DNA from: Alphaproteobacteria bacterium
GTDB taxonomy: Bacteria > Pseudomonadota > Alphaproteobacteria > Paracaedibacterales > JAKBAR01
Length of the DNA stretch: 17,673 bases
Assembly: GCA_019745755.1 (NCBI GenBank)
Contig: JAIESS010000106.1
Coordinates: forward strand, 1 to 17,673
Reading direction: 5' to 3'
In this document: piece after piece, positions 1 to 6,211 of the stretch
Position numbering within the stretch: the first letter of the stretch is position 1
Layout of the letters: every line of letters starts with the position of its first letter
The notes under the pieces: generated by a model
Database searches by the model: none
Seen by the model: the letters and a program-made list of their open reading frames with translations, nothing else
What the model was told of the DNA's origin: nothing
Made by a program: the position numbers and the translations under genes

Positions 1-723
1 ATCCTCGTCCGTGATTTTGGCGAAGTGGAACAGCTTCAGGTCACACGAAAAGGGCTTGGGGATTTTGTGTCGAAATCTGATAAAAACAGTGAACGCGCCA
101 TTGTGGATGAACTTAAAAAAGCACGCCCATCTTTTGGTTTTGTCCTTGAGGAGGGTGGTATCATTGAAGGGAGCGATAAATCATGCCGATGGATTGTGGA
201 TCCCCTTGATGGGACAACGAACTTTCTTCATGGTATTCCACATTTTGCTATTTCGATTGCGCTGGAACAAAATGGAGAGATCGTAGCAGGTGTTATTTAT
301 GATCCCGTTAAAGATGATCTTTTTTGGGCGGAAAAAGGGGGAGGGGCCTTTGTGAATAACAAACGCATGCGTGTTTCCAACCGTAAAGAAATGGACACAG
401 CCGTTGTAGCCACAGGAATTCCCACAGCATCCCGAGAAAATAAGGAAATTTTCCTTAAACGTTTAGAGCGTATCATGCCCCACGTTGCAGGTGTACGCCG
501 CATGGGAGCAGCGGCTCTTGATCTCGCCTATGTCGCGGCAGGGCGTTTTGATGTGTATTTTGAATCCGGTTGCATGCCCTGGGATTATGCTGCAGGGATA
601 CTGCTTGTGAAGGAAGCAGGCGGCTTTGTGAGTGATCATAAGGGCGGTCAAATGATGCTTGATTCAGGAGATATTTTTGCAAGCAATCAACCCTTGGCGC
701 AGTCCTTTATGAAGATTTTATGA
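1..723 (+). CDS. suhB: Inositol-1-monophosphatase SuhB, 5' end cut by the window
   Basis: Mg2+-dependent phosphatase of the inositol monophosphatase/SuhB family, cytosolic; in enterobacteria SuhB also takes part in rRNA antitermination. The reading frame is open from base 1, and about 240 residues are visible against roughly 260-270 for the family, so only some 20-25 N-terminal residues are missing. Visible motifs are the metal-binding acidic pair in VLEEGG, the hallmark WIVDPLDGTTNFLHG, which carries two metal-ligand aspartates and the catalytic threonine, and the C-terminal PWDYAAGILLVKEAGG with the third metal aspartate. The stretch around the DPLDGT motif is very typical of alphaproteobacterial SuhB. 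The gene ends with TGA at 721-723. No anomaly is visible. Family assignment is near certain; the exact physiological substrate is not deducible. Confidence 0.95.
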   Translation: MLVRDFGEVEQLQVTRKGLGDFVSKSDKNSERAIVDELKKARPSFGFVLEEGGIIEGSDKSCRWIVDPLDGTTNFLHGIPHFAISIALEQNGEIVAGVIYDPVKDDLFWAEKGGGAFVNNKRMRVSNRKEMDTAVVATGIPTASRENKEIFLKRLERIMPHVAGVRRMGAAALDLAYVAAGRFDVYFESGCMPWDYAAGILLVKEAGGFVSDHKGGQMMLDSGDIFASNQPLAQSFMKIL

Positions 724-770
724 TAGATAAACATCCTGTTGGATTTTTTCTTAAATATTGCTGATTTTTA

Positions 771-799
771 TTGCAAATTTCACCATAAGAACTTATCTA
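771..799 (+). promoter_or_regulatory. Candidate sigma-70 promoter of the EamA exporter gene
   Basis: TTGCAA (771-776) and TATCTA (794-799) are separated by exactly 17 bases, a good -35/-10 pair for a sigma-70 promoter. Transcription would begin near 806 and leave a leader of about 78 nt before the start codon at 884. Pattern match only. Confidence 0.4.
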
Positions 800-810
800 C
801 TCCTTATGAG

Positions 811-842
811 CGGTGGCTTTTAAAAACAAAAATCAACCACCG
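811..842 (+). other. Inverted repeat in the leader of the EamA exporter gene
   Basis: CGGTGG (811-816) and CCACCG (837-842) are perfect inverted copies around a 20-nt AT-rich loop that could pair further through its T and A runs. The hairpin would lie just after the predicted transcription start. No T-tract follows, so it is not a standard terminator. It may be a weak leader structure, the 3' end of the suhB transcript, or chance. Confidence 0.3.
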
Positions 843-883
843 ACACTATAATTAATTTTCTAATTATTTAGAAAACGTGTGCT

Positions 884-1777
884 ATGCAGTTTAAACATGT
901 CCTTCTTGCCCTTACCATTGCCCTTTTTTGGGGAGGAAATTTCATTGTCGTCAAGCTTGGCATGGAAGAGGTTCCACCCTTTCTTCTTCTGGTCTTACGT
1001 TTTGTCTTTTCAACATTCCCGCTTATCTTTTTTATTCCAAAACCTAAAAACCTTTCCTGGTCGTTAATGTCCGGTATCGCCCTTACCATGGGTGTTGGAA
1101 AATTCTCCCTTGTCTTTTTGAGTATTCATCTGGGCCTTGCGACAGGGCTTGCATCACTCCTTCTTCAGACCCACGTGCTTTTTACCATTATTCTGTCAAA
1201 AATTATTTATAAAAGCCCCGTCAGCCAACGCCAAGCCCTTGGTATGATTATCTCGTTTATTGGTATAGGCGCTATTGCCATTGAAATTGGCGGAGAAGCT
1301 AATCTTGCTGGATTTATCTGTGTCATGTGTTCAGCCCTCTTTTGGGCGGCCTCTAACATCCTTTTTAGAAAAGCAAAGAACGTCGATGCTTTTAGCCTTG
1401 TGATTTGGATGGGGCTTATTCCGCCATTGCCTTTGCTTGCCCTTAGCTTTTATTTCGAAGGAAGCGATGCCATTATCTATAGCCTAAGTAATTTTACATA
1501 TATTGGTGTTTTAGCCCTTGCATTTATCGTCATTGCAGCAACATGGATTGGAACAACCCTTTGGGCCCACCTTTTCAAAATTTACGACGCCTCTATCGTC
1601 GCTCCCTATGCCCTGCTTATCCCCGTATTTGGTATCAGCCTTTCTTGGCTAGTTTTTGACGAGCGTTATACAGTAACCACCATGTTTGGCTGTGCCCTTG
1701 TCTTTACAGGCCTTGTGATTAATCAATGGGTGAGTGGAAAAAAAGAGATAGAACAAAACCTTAAAAAGGCGGCCTAG
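884..1777 (+). CDS. EamA-family (drug/metabolite transporter superfamily) inner-membrane exporter
   Basis: A 297-residue, strongly hydrophobic protein with two EamA-type halves of about five transmembrane helices each. The family signature FWGGNFIVVK near residues 15-24 is clear, and the second half opens with SALFWAASNILFRKAK near residues 150-165. This is the classic DMT fold of O-acetylserine/cysteine and other metabolite exporters. The resemblance to EamA/YdeD is general, so the substrate should be called unknown. The ATG at 884 begins directly with the first helix, which supports this start. The tail after about residue 280 is charged and lysine-rich, as is usual for the cytosolic end. 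The gene stands alone: suhB lies 160 bp upstream and a convergent gene lies 107 bp downstream. Confidence 0.9.
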   Translation: MQFKHVLLALTIALFWGGNFIVVKLGMEEVPPFLLLVLRFVFSTFPLIFFIPKPKNLSWSLMSGIALTMGVGKFSLVFLSIHLGLATGLASLLLQTHVLFTIILSKIIYKSPVSQRQALGMIISFIGIGAIAIEIGGEANLAGFICVMCSALFWAASNILFRKAKNVDAFSLVIWMGLIPPLPLLALSFYFEGSDAIIYSLSNFTYIGVLALAFIVIAATWIGTTLWAHLFKIYDASIVAPYALLIPVFGISLSWLVFDERYTVTTMFGCALVFTGLVINQWVSGKKEIEQNLKKAA

Positions 1778-1857
1778 ATAGAATTACAAAAAAAGATTAA
1801 TTGGTCTCAAAAAACTTTTATTTGATAGAAAAATCAAGTGCTCTGGCGACATAAAGG

Positions 1858-1886
1858 ATGGGGTTTTTGCCCCGTGATACGTTTTT
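1858..1886 (+). terminator. Possible weak terminator after the EamA exporter gene
   Basis: GGGG (1860-1863) pairs with CCCC (1870-1873) around TTTTTG, extendable by a T-G and an A-T pair. A run of five T follows at 1882-1886, seven bases beyond the stem. It lies between two convergent genes where a terminator is expected, but the stem is short and the T-run displaced. Confidence 0.3.
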
Positions 1887-3567
1887 ATGGATAGTACTTT
1901 TGAAGGAGGCTTTTCCAGGTTACATCTTCTGCTCCAGAAGGTGTCATCCAATGCATATTTAGGCCAGGAAAAGGCTCTGAATCATTACCTACAATGCGCC
2001 TTTTCATTTCTGCGCCACTATTTGGATTAAGAATATCTTTGGGGAAGGGATAGTCCCGCTGATCCCAAACATATTGTTTTTTATTGTCTCTATCATCGCT
2101 TGAAGCCATCATTGTCACGCCACCTTGTGCATGGTTTTCCCCTTGATCATACTCACCATAACGGATAAAGAGAAAGCCAGATTGCCCAATGGCAGCATCA
2201 GCGGGCGGTGTCTCATCGGCATGCATAGGATATTTTGCATGAAGGGGTAATAAAAGTGTATCAAGCTCCGTTGCAACCTTTTTTGCCGTTTCGTAGTCAT
2301 AGAGGTAGGTCGTAATAAATTTTCCACACTGACTATTTTTCTGCATGATCCATTCCTGGAGTTGTGTCGAATTGTTTACAACTTTGGAGGTAATATTATT
2401 TTCAAAGAGGTAGGGAACGACAAGACGGGCAACATCAATAACATTGTTTGGGTTCGCTGCCACATGAATTTTCCACCCACTGTGTTGTTGTGTATAGGGT
2501 TTTGTTCCCACAAGAAGTTGAAAAACAGAATAAGGATGCGTGCCTAAAAATTCATATAACACTCTATAAAATGCATTATATTTTTCTATACCGTGTGGAT
2601 CATCATGTTCAAAGCGTTCCAGGACCTTTTTAAAAACAACGGCCATACTTTTTCCAAGGGCGAATCGTAAGCTATCCCCACCCTTATCATTCACCATCAA
2701 CATTGAGGAAAAAAGCCGTTTAAGAATGCTTTGCAATTCCTTATAACCATGGGGTTCGCGGGCCGTTTTTTGCAACACATCATTCCATTTTTGACTCATT
2801 TTAAAACTATAAGTACGGTCATTTTTATACACGGCGTATACTTTTTTAAAAATGGCACGAACATCATCAGCGTTCATAAAAAGCGATGTATTCACGCTTT
2901 TCCCTACCAACGGATGCATATATGTGAACACGACGTTTTCAGCCACAGCATTCTCAATCTCGAGTGCCATTTTAGGGTCCATGACATTCCCAACCCACGG
3001 CTCAAGCACATGGAGCGCTGCTATAAGGCTATGCATAAAGGTGCGACGTGTATGACCCTGCCAATAGAAGTGGTGATTGCCATAAAAATTAATCAAACCG
3101 TGCACAAGTTGGCGGATAAGCCCACCCTTATCGACACTTTTATTTTTCTCCAAAAACAAATAACAGGGTGCCGCCGACACCATCCCAACGATCCATACAT
3201 GGGGAAGAAGTTGATCAATTTCTTTCTTTGTAGGATTATCATTAAGAAGAAAAGGACTATTTCCATTCTTGTTAATAATAATCTGCATCATGGGTTCCAG
3301 ATTTCCGTTTTTAAAAAAGGACACCGTTTCAGAGAGTCGTTCAAGATTTTCGAAAACACCCTTCGACGGATTAATGGCGTCTTTAATGGATAGATTCCCT
3401 GAAGAATCTAAGGGCGTCGTGTGATCGTCCAGCACCTTTATTATCCACTGGACACCAAGGGGTGTATCATGTGTGAGGCCTCCTGTATCATGCATGGCAA
3501 CAGAAGGTATCGTGAAAAGGATTATAAGAATAAAGAAACGTGTGAATATGGTCATGGTCATGGTCAT
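1885..3567 (-). CDS. Secreted protein with C-terminal OspF/LanL-type phosphothreonine-lyase-like domain
   Basis: 560 residues. A signal peptide is evident: hydrophobic core at about residues 7-22, then PSVA before MHDTGG, so cleavage is likely after residue 24. Residues 25-340 match nothing I recognise. Residues 364-470 resemble the lyase domain that opens class III/IV lanthipeptide synthetases and is shared with the OspF/SpvC effectors: GWKIHVAANP (K366, H368), then K395 in ITSKVV, GKFITTYL (K416), and FLFIRYGEYD (R469, Y470). The K-x-H pair and a lysine about 30 residues on are the general acid/base residues of this family. Downstream, YVWDQRDYPFP with a following NP resembles the linker after the lyase domain in those synthetases. 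No kinase or LanC cyclase domain follows; the protein ends at 560. A secreted, stand-alone lyase fits an effector on host phosphoproteins better than peptide modification, but that is inference. Two further in-frame ATGs (3561, 3555) could serve as starts. Confidence 0.6.
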   Translation of the reverse strand: MTMTMTIFTRFFILIILFTIPSVAMHDTGGLTHDTPLGVQWIIKVLDDHTTPLDSSGNLSIKDAINPSKGVFENLERLSETVSFFKNGNLEPMMQIIINKNGNSPFLLNDNPTKKEIDQLLPHVWIVGMVSAAPCYLFLEKNKSVDKGGLIRQLVHGLINFYGNHHFYWQGHTRRTFMHSLIAALHVLEPWVGNVMDPKMALEIENAVAENVVFTYMHPLVGKSVNTSLFMNADDVRAIFKKVYAVYKNDRTYSFKMSQKWNDVLQKTAREPHGYKELQSILKRLFSSMLMVNDKGGDSLRFALGKSMAVVFKKVLERFEHDDPHGIEKYNAFYRVLYEFLGTHPYSVFQLLVGTKPYTQQHSGWKIHVAANPNNVIDVARLVVPYLFENNITSKVVNNSTQLQEWIMQKNSQCGKFITTYLYDYETAKKVATELDTLLLPLHAKYPMHADETPPADAAIGQSGFLFIRYGEYDQGENHAQGGVTMMASSDDRDNKKQYVWDQRDYPFPKDILNPNSGAEMKRRIVGNDSEPFPGLNMHWMTPSGAEDVTWKSLLQKYYP

Positions 3568-3628
3568 GGAGTTTTACTATGCACAGTATGGAATGCAAAA
3601 GTTAACATAATCTTAATTGAAAGGTGAA

Positions 3629-3673
3629 ACCCCACAGGACAGTTTTGGGGTGATACCCATCCCCACTATGGGG
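3629..3673. promoter_or_regulatory. Competing G/C-block hairpins between the lyase-like gene and mltG
   Basis: Five alternating blocks can pair in mutually exclusive ways. ACCCCA (3629-3634) pairs with TGGGGT (3646-3651); GGGT (3648-3651) pairs with ACCC (3655-3658); CCCCA (3661-3665) pairs with TGGGG (3669-3673) over a 3-nt loop. They lie upstream of both divergent genes. On the minus strand they could be in or near the promoter of the secreted protein; on the plus strand they precede the predicted mltG -35. Their function is unknown. Confidence 0.35.
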
Positions 3674-3702
3674 TTCTCAATTTCTCTAAGAGAGATTACA
3701 AT
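3674..3702 (+). promoter_or_regulatory. Candidate sigma-70 promoter for mltG-gmk
   Basis: TTCTCA (3674-3679, weak) and TACAAT (3697-3702, good) have a 17-base spacer. Transcription would start near 3709. That makes the in-frame GTG at 3710 essentially leaderless and favours the ATG at 3734 as the mltG start, with a short leader. Confidence 0.4.
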
Positions 3703-3733
3703 ACAGTAGGTGAGAAATTCCAATGCACTCCTA

Positions 3734-4768
3734 ATGTTTAAAAAAATCCTTAAACTCATTTTTATGACGCTCTTCCTTGCTGCTATAAGCGGAGGGTTTT
3801 ATTTTGCATTATCACCAAGTGGCCCTTATGGCGTGACGGAAAACAGAGAAGATATAGAAATTCTAATTCCAAAGGGATGCGGCCTTGTGGGCGTGACGGA
3901 TATTTTGATGAAGGAAAAGATACTGCGCCATCCATACGGTTTTATGCTTCTTGCTCTCGTGCGCAATCAAACAAAATCCCTTCAGGCGGGCGAATATCTC
4001 ATCCCCGCCCATGACACAATGGAGCATATCCTTCACAAAATCAGTTCAGGGGACGTGATTCATCGATCCTTTACTGTGACAGAAGGAATGACCGTCATGG
4101 ACGCAGTGACAAAATTAAATGAAAACAAACTCTTATCAGGAACACTTGAATCCATGCCAGAGGAGGGACGACTCCTTCCATCTACCTATCCCTATCACCG
4201 TGGTGAATCCCGAAAAAGTCTCATTGATCGCATGGAAAAGGCCATGGCCATGACATTGCTAGAATTGTGGAAAGATCGCCCCAAGGATTGCCCTCTTAAA
4301 AATCCGGATGAGGCCCTTGTTCTTGCGTCCATTATTGAAAAGGAAACGAGTCAAATCCTTAAAGAACAACCACGCATCGCCGGCGTTTTTATGAACCGTA
4401 TGAAAATCAAGATGCGTCTTCAATCGGATCCTACCGTTATTTATGGCATGACCATGGGGAAAAAACCTCTTGGGCGCGCACTGACACGCAATGATCTTAA
4501 ACACGACTCATTCTATAATACATACCGTTATATAGGGTTGCCCCCCACACCCATTTGTTGCCCACGCAAAGAAGCCATTGAGGCAGCATTAAACCCTGAT
4601 GATCACGAAGAGCTCTATTTTGTGGCTAACGGTACAGGCGGACACAGCTTTGCAAAAACACTCGAAGGGCATAACAAAAATGTGCAAGAATGGCGGGACT
4701 TAAAACAAGCGCGCGTCGATGCGCAGGTTGAAACCACGAATACACAAGGAACATCTCATGCACAATGA
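3734..4768 (+). CDS. mltG: Endolytic murein transglycosylase MltG
   Basis: Inner-membrane lytic transglycosylase that cleaves nascent glycan strands inside the chain and so helps set their length. From the ATG at 3734 the protein has 344 residues: a short cytosolic N-terminus, one transmembrane helix (about residues 4-27), a LysM-like region, then the YceG catalytic domain. The catalytic glutamate sits in LVLASIIEKETS (about residue 202), followed by FMNRMKIKMRLQSDPTVIYG and the TYRYIGLPPTPICCP block typical of the family. A GTG eight codons earlier (3710) is possible, but FKKILKL just before the helix is the usual MltG opening. The 3' end overlaps the gmk start by 11 bp, so the two genes are translationally linked. 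mltG next to gmk is a common alphaproteobacterial arrangement. Confidence 0.96.
   Translation: MFKKILKLIFMTLFLAAISGGFYFALSPSGPYGVTENREDIEILIPKGCGLVGVTDILMKEKILRHPYGFMLLALVRNQTKSLQAGEYLIPAHDTMEHILHKISSGDVIHRSFTVTEGMTVMDAVTKLNENKLLSGTLESMPEEGRLLPSTYPYHRGESRKSLIDRMEKAMAMTLLELWKDRPKDCPLKNPDEALVLASIIEKETSQILKEQPRIAGVFMNRMKIKMRLQSDPTVIYGMTMGKKPLGRALTRNDLKHDSFYNTYRYIGLPPTPICCPRKEAIEAALNPDDHEELYFVANGTGGHSFAKTLEGHNKNVQEWRDLKQARVDAQVETTNTQGTSHAQ
4746..4751 (+). promoter_or_regulatory. Ribosome binding site that decides the gmk start
   Basis: AAGGAA lies 6 bases upstream of the ATG at 4758, inside the end of mltG. The other in-frame ATGs, at 4719, 4773 and 4788, have no comparable purine run. This favours 4758, even though it gives an N-terminus longer than in E. 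coli Gmk. Confidence 0.55.
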
Positions 4769-5447
4769 TCCCATGGAGACAAACCCCATGAATAATAACA
4801 CAACGTCATCAGATGCCTACCATATCCATCGACGTGGCCTTCTTCTTGTACTTTCTTCCCCCTCTGGCGCTGGAAAAACCACCATTGCGAAAGAGTTGCT
4901 CAAGCGTGAAAAAGATTTGGAAATCTCCATCTCTGCTACCACGCGCCTTCCTCGTCCTGGCGAAGTAGAGGGCCAAGATTATTTTTTCGTAGATGAAGAA
5001 ACCTTTAAAACGCGGCTTGATAAGGAAGAATTTCTCGAGCATGCAAAGGTCTTTGGCAATTATTATGGGACACCCAAAGATTATGTGTTTGCAGCCCTCA
5101 AAAACGGTAAGGATATTATCTTTGATATTGATTGGCAAGGGACCCAGCAAATGGCCCTTTATGCACGCAACGACCTTGTCAGTGTTTTTATTTTGCCCCC
5201 CAGTGCTAAGGATCTATCTCTTCGACTACAAACCCGAGGCCAAGATACACCAGATGTCATCAATTATCGTATGAGTCAAGCTGCCAATGAGATGAGCCAC
5301 TGGGCCGAGTATGATTATGTGATTATTAATAAGGATCTAGAGGAGAGCATTCGTCAAATCCAAGAAATTCTTCATTCTGAACGTCGCAAACGCACGCGAC
5401 AGCTAGGGCTTGTGGATTTTGTCAATGATTTGCGTGAGGAGATGTAG
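4758..5447 (+). CDS. gmk: Guanylate kinase Gmk (intact copy)
   Basis: Cytosolic ATP:GMP phosphotransferase that makes GDP from GMP. From the ATG at 4758 the protein has 229 residues; the first 26 are a polar extension over the usual ~205-residue enzyme, so 4788 is an alternative start. Visible motifs: P-loop SSPSGAGKTT (33-42); GMP-binding SISATTRLPRPGE and EGQDYFFVDEETF; FLEHAKVFGNYYGTP; DIDWQGTQQM; lid region RLQTRGQ; and the C-terminal EYDYVIINKDLEESI. All key residues are present, so it should be active. The stop TAG is followed immediately by an in-frame TGA. From base 4966 to 23 bases past the stop the sequence recurs 3,090 bp downstream (8056-8560), where only the 3' part of the gene exists. 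This is the copy expected to supply the enzyme. Confidence 0.97.
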   Translation: MHNDPMETNPMNNNTTSSDAYHIHRRGLLLVLSSPSGAGKTTIAKELLKREKDLEISISATTRLPRPGEVEGQDYFFVDEETFKTRLDKEEFLEHAKVFGNYYGTPKDYVFAALKNGKDIIFDIDWQGTQQMALYARNDLVSVFILPPSAKDLSLRLQTRGQDTPDVINYRMSQAANEMSHWAEYDYVIINKDLEESIRQIQEILHSERRKRTRQLGLVDFVNDLREEM

Positions 5448-5470
5448 TGAAAAGAGCATAAGCACTCAAC
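4966..5470 (+). repeat. 505-bp direct repeat, copy 1 (3' two thirds of gmk)
   Basis: Matches 8056-8560 in the same orientation, offset 3,090 bp, with four mismatches: 4991 A/G, 5009 A/G, 5039 G/A and 5057 C/T. All four are in third codon positions and synonymous. All lie in the first 92 bases; the remaining 413 bases are identical. The repeat ends 23 bases past the gmk stop. Confidence 0.97.
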
Positions 5471-5510
5471 TTTAAATAAAAAATATGGATTGCCAAGACA
5501 GAAGCTAAGA

Positions 5511-5518
5511 ATATATTT
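5511..5518. repeat. Target site duplication, left copy
   Basis: ATATATTT directly abuts the left end of the IS and recurs directly after its right end (6204-6211). Eight bases is the usual target duplication of the IS1595 family. Confidence 0.9.
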
Positions 5519-5557
5519 GGGGCTGACACCTAACATTTAAATTGTTAGGGTAAAAAT

Positions 5558-6192
5558 ATGTACGTAAAGCATTGCAAACTCAGCCGTTCAGAGCAGTTAG
5601 AGCTTATGAAATATTTTGTTTCAGGTGCGACCGCTCGGACAGCGGCTGATTTAGTCGATATCCATCGCAACACAGCGGTGAGATTTTTCCACAAATTGAG
5701 AGAGAAAATTGCCATGAAACAGCAACATCGGAGCGAGCAATTGTGTGGGAAAATCGAACTGGACGAAAGTTATTTTGGCGGAACGCACAAAGGAAAACGG
5801 GGTCGAGGTGCTGCTGGAAAAGTTGCCGTTTTTGGTCTTTTGAAACGTGGAGGTAAGGTTTACACGCAGATTATTCTTGATGCAAAATCAGATACGCTCA
5901 TGCCTATAATCCGCGAAAAGATTGAGCCTAACAGCATTGTTTATACAGATTGTTGGCGTGGCTACAATGCATGGACGTCTCTGAATTCAAACATTTCAGA
6001 ATCAACCACAGCACCCTTTTTGCCGAAAAACATAACCACATTAACGGTATAGAAAATTTTTGGAATCAGGCAAAACGACATATGAGAAAATTTAATGGCA
6101 TCCCAAGGCAGCATTTCAATCTCTTCTTGAAAGAGTGTGAGTGACGGTTTAATATGGGCACACCTAAAGAGCTCCTCAAAGAATTTTATTAG
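5558..6192 (+). pseudogene. IS1595-family transposase, broken by one frameshift and one nonsense codon
   Basis: DDE transposase of the IS1595 family. The first frame (5558 to about 5970) gives an N-terminal helix-turn-helix-like region, then KIELDESYFGG with the first catalytic Asp, GKRGRGAAGKV, and SIVYTDCWRGYNA with the second Asp. The match then moves to the +1 frame, MDVSEFKHFRINHS and HINGIENFWNQAKRH with the catalytic Glu. One A appears to be missing at 5970/5971 (GCATGG where GCAATGG would restore the frame). Near the end, KECE is followed by TGA where the family has Trp (TGG); past it, RFNMGTPKELLKEFY runs in frame to a TAG at 6190-6192, inside the right terminal repeat. Repaired, the protein would be about 212 residues, normal for the group. 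AGGG at 5547-5550 is a plausible ribosome site. Inactive unless complemented. Confidence 0.92.
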
Positions 6193-6203
6193 GTGTCAGC
6201 CCC
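6189..6203. repeat. Right terminal inverted repeat of the IS
   Basis: A perfect 15-base reverse complement of 5519-5533. The repaired transposase reading frame stops inside it. Confidence 0.92.
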
Positions 6204-6211
6204 ATATATTT
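6204..6211. repeat. Target site duplication, right copy
   Basis: ATATATTT, identical to 5511-5518. Its last base is also the last base of the stop codon of the minus-strand gene 6211-7605. Confidence 0.9.

Larger units (their letters stand above)
5519..6203 (+). mobile_element. Complete but defective IS1595-family (IS1016-like) insertion sequence, 685 bp
   Basis: The ends are perfect 15-bp inverted repeats: GGGGCTGACACCTAA at 5519-5533 and its reverse complement at 6189-6203. It is flanked by 8-bp direct repeats ATATATTT. It carries a single transposase gene in the + direction that has two inactivating lesions. The size, end sequence style, target duplication and transposase motifs agree with the IS1016 group of the IS1595 family. 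It sits 48 bp after the gmk repeat. Its right target duplication touches the stop codon of the 6211-7605 gene; deleting the IS and one duplication restores the same stop, so that gene was not truncated by the insertion. Confidence 0.93.

Noticed and set aside
2731..3393. 220-codon frame on the plus strand
   Set aside because: It lies entirely antisense to the secreted lyase-like gene, which has a signal peptide and recognisable motifs. The antisense product has no domain, no sensible start and odd composition.
884..3567. The EamA exporter and the lyase-like protein as a lanthipeptide maker/exporter pair
   Set aside because: They are convergent with a possible terminator between them, no precursor peptide gene is visible, the lyase protein has a signal peptide and no kinase or cyclase domain, and EamA proteins are small-metabolite exporters.
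5961..5980. Programmed ribosomal frameshift in the IS transposase
   Set aside because: No A6/A7-type slippery heptamer lies at the frame change. A single lost A in GCAATGG explains it, and this IS group normally has one continuous frame.
6139..6141. TGA read as Trp (recoded stop) in the transposase end
   Set aside because: The same gene also has a frameshift, and TGA is the natural stop of suhB, mltG, lptF, rsmA and the PRPP synthetase homologue. A nonsense mutation is the simpler reading.
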